A stretch of 60,000 bases of DNA from Apostichopus japonicus (lineage: Eukaryota > Echinodermata > Holothuroidea > Aspidochirotida > Stichopodidae). The stretch lies in assembly GCF_037975245.1 (NCBI RefSeq), contig NC_092579.1, positions 14,830,178 to 14,890,177 of the forward strand, in the 5' to 3' direction. Shown here piece by piece: positions 58,601 through 60,000 of this stretch; the stretch's first letter is position 1, and the number at the start of each line of letters is the position of its first letter. The notes under the pieces were generated by a model. That model searched no databases. It saw nothing but the letters and a program-made list of their open reading frames with translations, and was not told where the DNA came from. The translations under genes were made by a program, and so were the position numbers.

Positions 58601-59753
58601 ATATGATTTTCTCTACAAACTTCTTTTGTTCATGCCTGGTTCTTGTCTAGGTACATTTTAAATATGATACATAATAAATCAGAGTGCTGACAACACATTG
58701 ACTAAATACATCTATAATATATGTAGCAAGATACAACTATACTGGACAAAGATGATCAATGTTGAATTGAAGGGGAACTGGTTACATGTTGGAAAGACTG
58801 AGGTGAACTGGTATGATGATAGGGTAAACTGGTTGAGGGGAACTGGCAGGTGGTTAACAACCACTCATGCATTACCTATAAATGCCAAAATACATTCAGA
58901 GTAGGCTTAATCCTACAGAGAGATTTATGTTTCTGACATACTGTTAACACATGTTGAAAGAATAAGAACAGTACTGGCTTTAGTATTATGATTTACTGTC
59001 TGAGATCGTTGTGATACCTGAGGGGGTTTTAACGAGTACCTAACAGAAACAGAAACAGAAAGAGCATACTATTTCATTAACCACATGTAGAAGTATGAAG
59101 TTTACAAGCAAAACAACACTGTTAGCCATGCTTAAAACTTACGATCATTATGTTGTTAGGCCTAAACGAGAGCTACAGTAGGACTGCCCAGAACCACACA
59201 ACCTACAAAACTTGAACTTGGCGTAGCCTAAATAAGTTTTCTGTATTAAAGTAGACCACACTAGTCTTACTACTGGGTCTGTTGTACCTACCAACTGGAA
59301 TTCTCGTTTTCTTTCAAAAGCACTGCGTATGCCAGAATCTTGCCATAGAACTTTGCATGGTTGGACGTACTGTTGAAAAACGGCTGGTTCCAGGGCTCTA
59401 CTGCTATCATAGCTCAAAATGGTTTGGGCGTACTTTTCACATTTTTCATCTCCCCATTGTATATTCAGTTTTGACCTTGCATCTGCTAATACTTTCATGC
59501 CCTTTATAATATTTCCATATATAATTGTGCGAAATTCCTTTATATCACTGTCGACAAACTCTTGTCCATGAATTATCTTCATTTGTTTCAAAAAAGTGCT
59601 TTTACCACTTTCACCAGCCCCCAATAGCAGTACTTTTACCTCCCTTCTGAGCTGCTGTTTATGTTTCTGAATGTCTCGATCAATTGCTTTGCTTTTCGAA
59701 TGCTGGTCCTTCTCTTCGGGAGAAAGACAGCAAGAAAACAGAAGACTCGCCAT
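37065..59753 (-). CDS. GNA13: Heterotrimeric G protein alpha subunit, G12/13 class
   Basis: Three coding exons (59292-59753, 44808-44858, 37065-37634) join in phase 0 into 360 residues; vertebrate members have about 377-381. The N-terminus carries CysCys (8-9), likely palmitoylated. GTPase motifs are GAGESGKS (45-52), catalytic Arg184 in RKATKGI, DVGGQ with Gln210, NKSD (275-278) and TAVDTDN near the end. The C-terminus LRRLMLQ is diagnostic of G12/13, which couples receptors to RhoGEFs and Rho-driven actin changes at the plasma membrane. All catalytic residues are intact. It could equally be named GNA12, because invertebrates usually have one gene for both. The introns are 7.2 and 14.4 kb and hold four DNA or LINE elements and a SINE. 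Confidence 0.96.
38059..39408. mobile_element. 1340-bp non-autonomous element with 5-bp target duplication
   Basis: The element at 38064-39403 begins CAGGCGC and ends GCGCCTG, with poorer similarity further in (TTCCCAGG against TATCCAGG). It is flanked by GTACA on both sides (38059-38063 and 39404-39408). The left end has a purine-rich GAGAAAAAG tract (about 38110-38235). The structure resembles the 5-bp-duplication MITE at 11877. It lies in G-alpha intron 2 and shows no transposase. Confidence 0.55.
39409..41430. other. G-alpha intron 2, no gene recognised
   Basis: AT-rich DNA with a long C run at about 40241-40259. TACTGTA/TACAGTA words are dense at about 40715-41120. Confidence 0.6.
41431..42000 (+). 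mobile_element. 3' fragment of a second LINE
   Basis: About 80 codons from 41431 read [20 protein letters not shown] and [14 protein letters not shown], the conserved C-terminus of jockey/CR1-type LINE proteins. A 3' UTR then ends TGTAAAGCGCCTAGAGG and TTGGCGCTATATTAAG with a (TTA)n-like tail. The reverse transcriptase is absent, so this is a 5'-truncated copy. It lies antisense to the G-alpha gene in intron 2. It is a different family from the LINE at 22.9 kb. Confidence 0.8.
42001..44807. other. G-alpha intron 2, remainder
   Basis: No gene recognised. A dispersed repeat occupies about 43195-43340 (related to 45715-45875). TACTGTACAGTA-like words are frequent. Confidence 0.6.
43195..43340. 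repeat. Dispersed repeat, copy A
   Basis: It shares an ordered set of blocks with 45715-45875: CTGTACC..AGTACCTAGCCTA, ACTGGTAATAT, TTAGCACTGTGCCCCC, TTGACCCTCTT, ACCTGCT and GATCTACCA. No ends or duplications could be defined. Confidence 0.65.
44808..44858 (-). CDS. GNA13: G-alpha 12/13 exon 2 (51 bp)
   Basis: A 17-codon exon, [17 protein letters not shown] (residues 155-171), matching ESVKYFLDNLDKLGE of vertebrate G-alpha-13. Acceptor CTCCACAG|GCC, donor AAGAGG|GTAAAT. It is easily missed by ORF-based methods. Confidence 0.93.
45481..45541. repeat. CTACCCCTT-type minisatellite
   Basis: Short imperfect array of CTACCCC(T/A/C) units, about seven copies, in G-alpha intron 1. Confidence 0.85.
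45715..45875. repeat. Dispersed repeat, copy B
   Basis: Related to 43195-43340 through the shared TTAGCACTGTGCCCCC and TTGACCCTCTT blocks. Both copies lie on the same strand, 2.5 kb apart, on either side of G-alpha exon 2. Confidence 0.65.
45876..48097. other. G-alpha intron 1, no gene recognised
   Basis: AT-rich, with a CA-rich stretch near 47200-47220. No convincing exon. Confidence 0.6.
48098..49764. mobile_element. 1.65-kb non-autonomous hAT element
   Basis: The element at 48106-49756 has 14-bp inverted ends CAGGGCTCAAAATA and an exact 8-bp target duplication TCTTTAGC (48098-48105 and 49757-49764). That combination is diagnostic of the hAT superfamily. Next to the ends are repeated subterminal words of the type CG(A/G)GGGC(T/G), four or more on the right (about 49650-49735) and several on the left, as expected for transposase binding. 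A 135-codon frame at 48589-48996 has no recognisable domain. Confidence 0.88.
50119..52911. mobile_element. 2.78-kb non-autonomous hAT element with internal repeats
   Basis: The element at 50127-52903 has 14-bp inverted ends CAAGGGCGGCGGAA and an exact 8-bp target duplication ACAGCGCA (50119-50126 and 52904-52911). G-rich tracts adjoin both ends. The interior (about 50900-52650) is made of diverged repeats about 300 bp long, organised in a larger period of about 950 bp. For example, the block CTATTGACATT...GATCAGAAGGTACC occurs near 51296 and 52248. No transposase is visible. It sits 370 bp from the other hAT element in G-alpha intron 1. Confidence 0.88.
51115..52628. promoter_or_regulatory. 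Dense nuclear-receptor half-site array inside the hAT element
   Basis: Exact AGGTCA/TGACCT hexamers occur more than twenty times in 1.5 kb. Perfect direct repeats are seen: DR5 at 51115-51131; a DR4-DR5-DR1 chain at 51375-51408, repeated with one change at 52328-52361; DR4 at 51512-51527, 51807-51822, 52465-52480 and 52613-52628; DR1 then DR2 at 52099-52119. These spacings match known response elements for RXR heterodimers (DR1 and DR2, DR4 for thyroid/LXR-type, DR5 for RAR-type). Function in this genome is untested; the array may be a by-product of repeat expansion. Confidence 0.6.
52912..56378. other. G-alpha intron 1, no gene recognised
   Basis: AT-rich, with a C run near 53690-53702. Overlapping TACTGTA/TACAGTA words are dense at about 54335-54430. 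No exon or bounded element seen. Confidence 0.6.
56379..56605 (+). mobile_element. tRNA-derived SINE
   Basis: The 5' head at 56379-56444 folds like a tRNA. GGAGTG (56379-56384) pairs with CACTCC (56439-56444); box A is TTAGCTCAGTGG and box B AGTTCGAGTCA. CTTCCAA stands where an anticodon loop would be, resembling tRNA-Gly(UCC), though the anticodon stem is poor. A tRNA-unrelated body follows (about 56445-56605), then a CATA-repeat tail. The tRNA itself is not functional. It is transcribed opposite to the host G-alpha gene. Confidence 0.8.
56606..56700. repeat. (CATA)n microsatellite, SINE tail
   Basis: About 23 tetranucleotide units, one or two of them CATG, directly following the SINE body. 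The purity of the array suggests a high mutation rate or a recent insertion. Confidence 0.92.
56701..59291. other. G-alpha intron 1, 5' part
   Basis: No gene recognised. TACTGTACAGTA-like words are dense at about 57675-57800 and a short duplication of TTTGTATTTAAAGTA lies near 58530-58560. Confidence 0.6.
59292..59753 (-). CDS. GNA13: G-alpha 12/13 exon 1
   Basis: Residues 1-154: palmitoylation cysteines, N-terminal helix, P-loop and most of the helical domain, ending KREFQL. Donor CAGTTG|GTAGGT. Reading on past this donor gives sequence unlike any G-alpha. Confidence 0.96.
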
Positions 59754-60000
59754 GTTGTGTGGTGCTTATTGTTAACATTAGGCCTGGTAGGCTACGCTAC
59801 AATGTACTACTACCATCACTAGCCTTCTATACGATAGTACAACTTTTATTATAAGGCCTACATACTGTACTGCGATAACTAGCACAAACTTGGAAAAAGC
59901 TGCCCACAAGCAAAGAACAGGTCAGATGATTAAGCTGTATTGTTAATACCAATCAATACATGCTGTTCCTGTGGAGGGAGACCTAATCCAACTGCTTTCA
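59754..60000 (-). promoter_or_regulatory. 5' flank of the G-alpha gene
   Basis: Sequence immediately upstream of the G-alpha start codon, presumably 5' UTR and promoter. No TATA box or other clear element could be identified. Confidence 0.35.

Noticed and set aside
1-60000. CRISPR arrays, operons, riboswitches or prokaryotic signals
   Set aside because: Window is clearly eukaryotic, with spliced genes and animal transposons; none seen.

Overview
This is a eukaryotic, AT-rich genomic window with short exons, long introns and many transposon remnants. It carries two clearly animal genes: the mitochondrial calcium uniporter regulator EMRE and a G-alpha-12/13 subunit. Non-coding DNA full of AGGCCTA-like and TACTGTAC-like words, together with a bacterial/plant-type M3 oligopeptidase, suggests a marine invertebrate. 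An echinoderm, perhaps a sea cucumber, is my guess; this is inference and no species-level marker was seen.

Layout. (1) 1-5.7 kb: repeats only. They include a 54/55-bp minisatellite, a 3.5-kb foldback-type DNA element (1183-4702) flanked by TAA target duplications, and hairpin motifs resembling the hammerhead motifs of Penelope-like elements. (2) 5.67-19.47 kb, minus strand: fourteen exons of an oligopeptidase A-like M3 zinc metallopeptidase. It starts with a mitochondrial-type presequence and runs out of the window on the left, about 100 codons short of the usual C-terminus. (3) 19.47-19.75 kb: a 275-bp divergent intergenic segment, probably a bidirectional promoter. (4) 19.75-22.48 kb, plus strand: SMDT1 (EMRE), two coding exons, 90 residues, complete. 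(5) 22.9-26.0 kb, plus strand: a nearly full-length CR1/L2-like LINE, broken by one extra T near the end of its ORF. (6) 26-37 kb: intergenic DNA with one small hAT-like MITE. (7) 37.07-59.75 kb, minus strand: a complete G-alpha-12/13 gene of three coding exons (360 residues), with 7.2-kb and 14.4-kb introns full of transposons.

The two divergent genes both encode proteins that should act in mitochondria: a matrix-type peptidase and the inner-membrane EMRE subunit. The G-alpha gene is an unrelated plasma-membrane signalling gene (Rho pathway).

The most striking unexplained structure is a 2.8-kb hAT-type element (50127-52903) in the G-alpha intron. Its interior repeats are packed with nuclear-receptor half-sites AGGTCA/TGACCT in perfect DR1, DR2, DR4 and DR5 spacings. 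Six non-autonomous DNA elements could be bounded here. Five have exact target duplications (TAA; 5, 5, 8 and 8 bp) or, for one more, a 9-bp exact duplication, so that six are exact in all; a seventh, a small MITE, has an imperfect 8-bp duplication. All boundaries and splice sites were read by eye.
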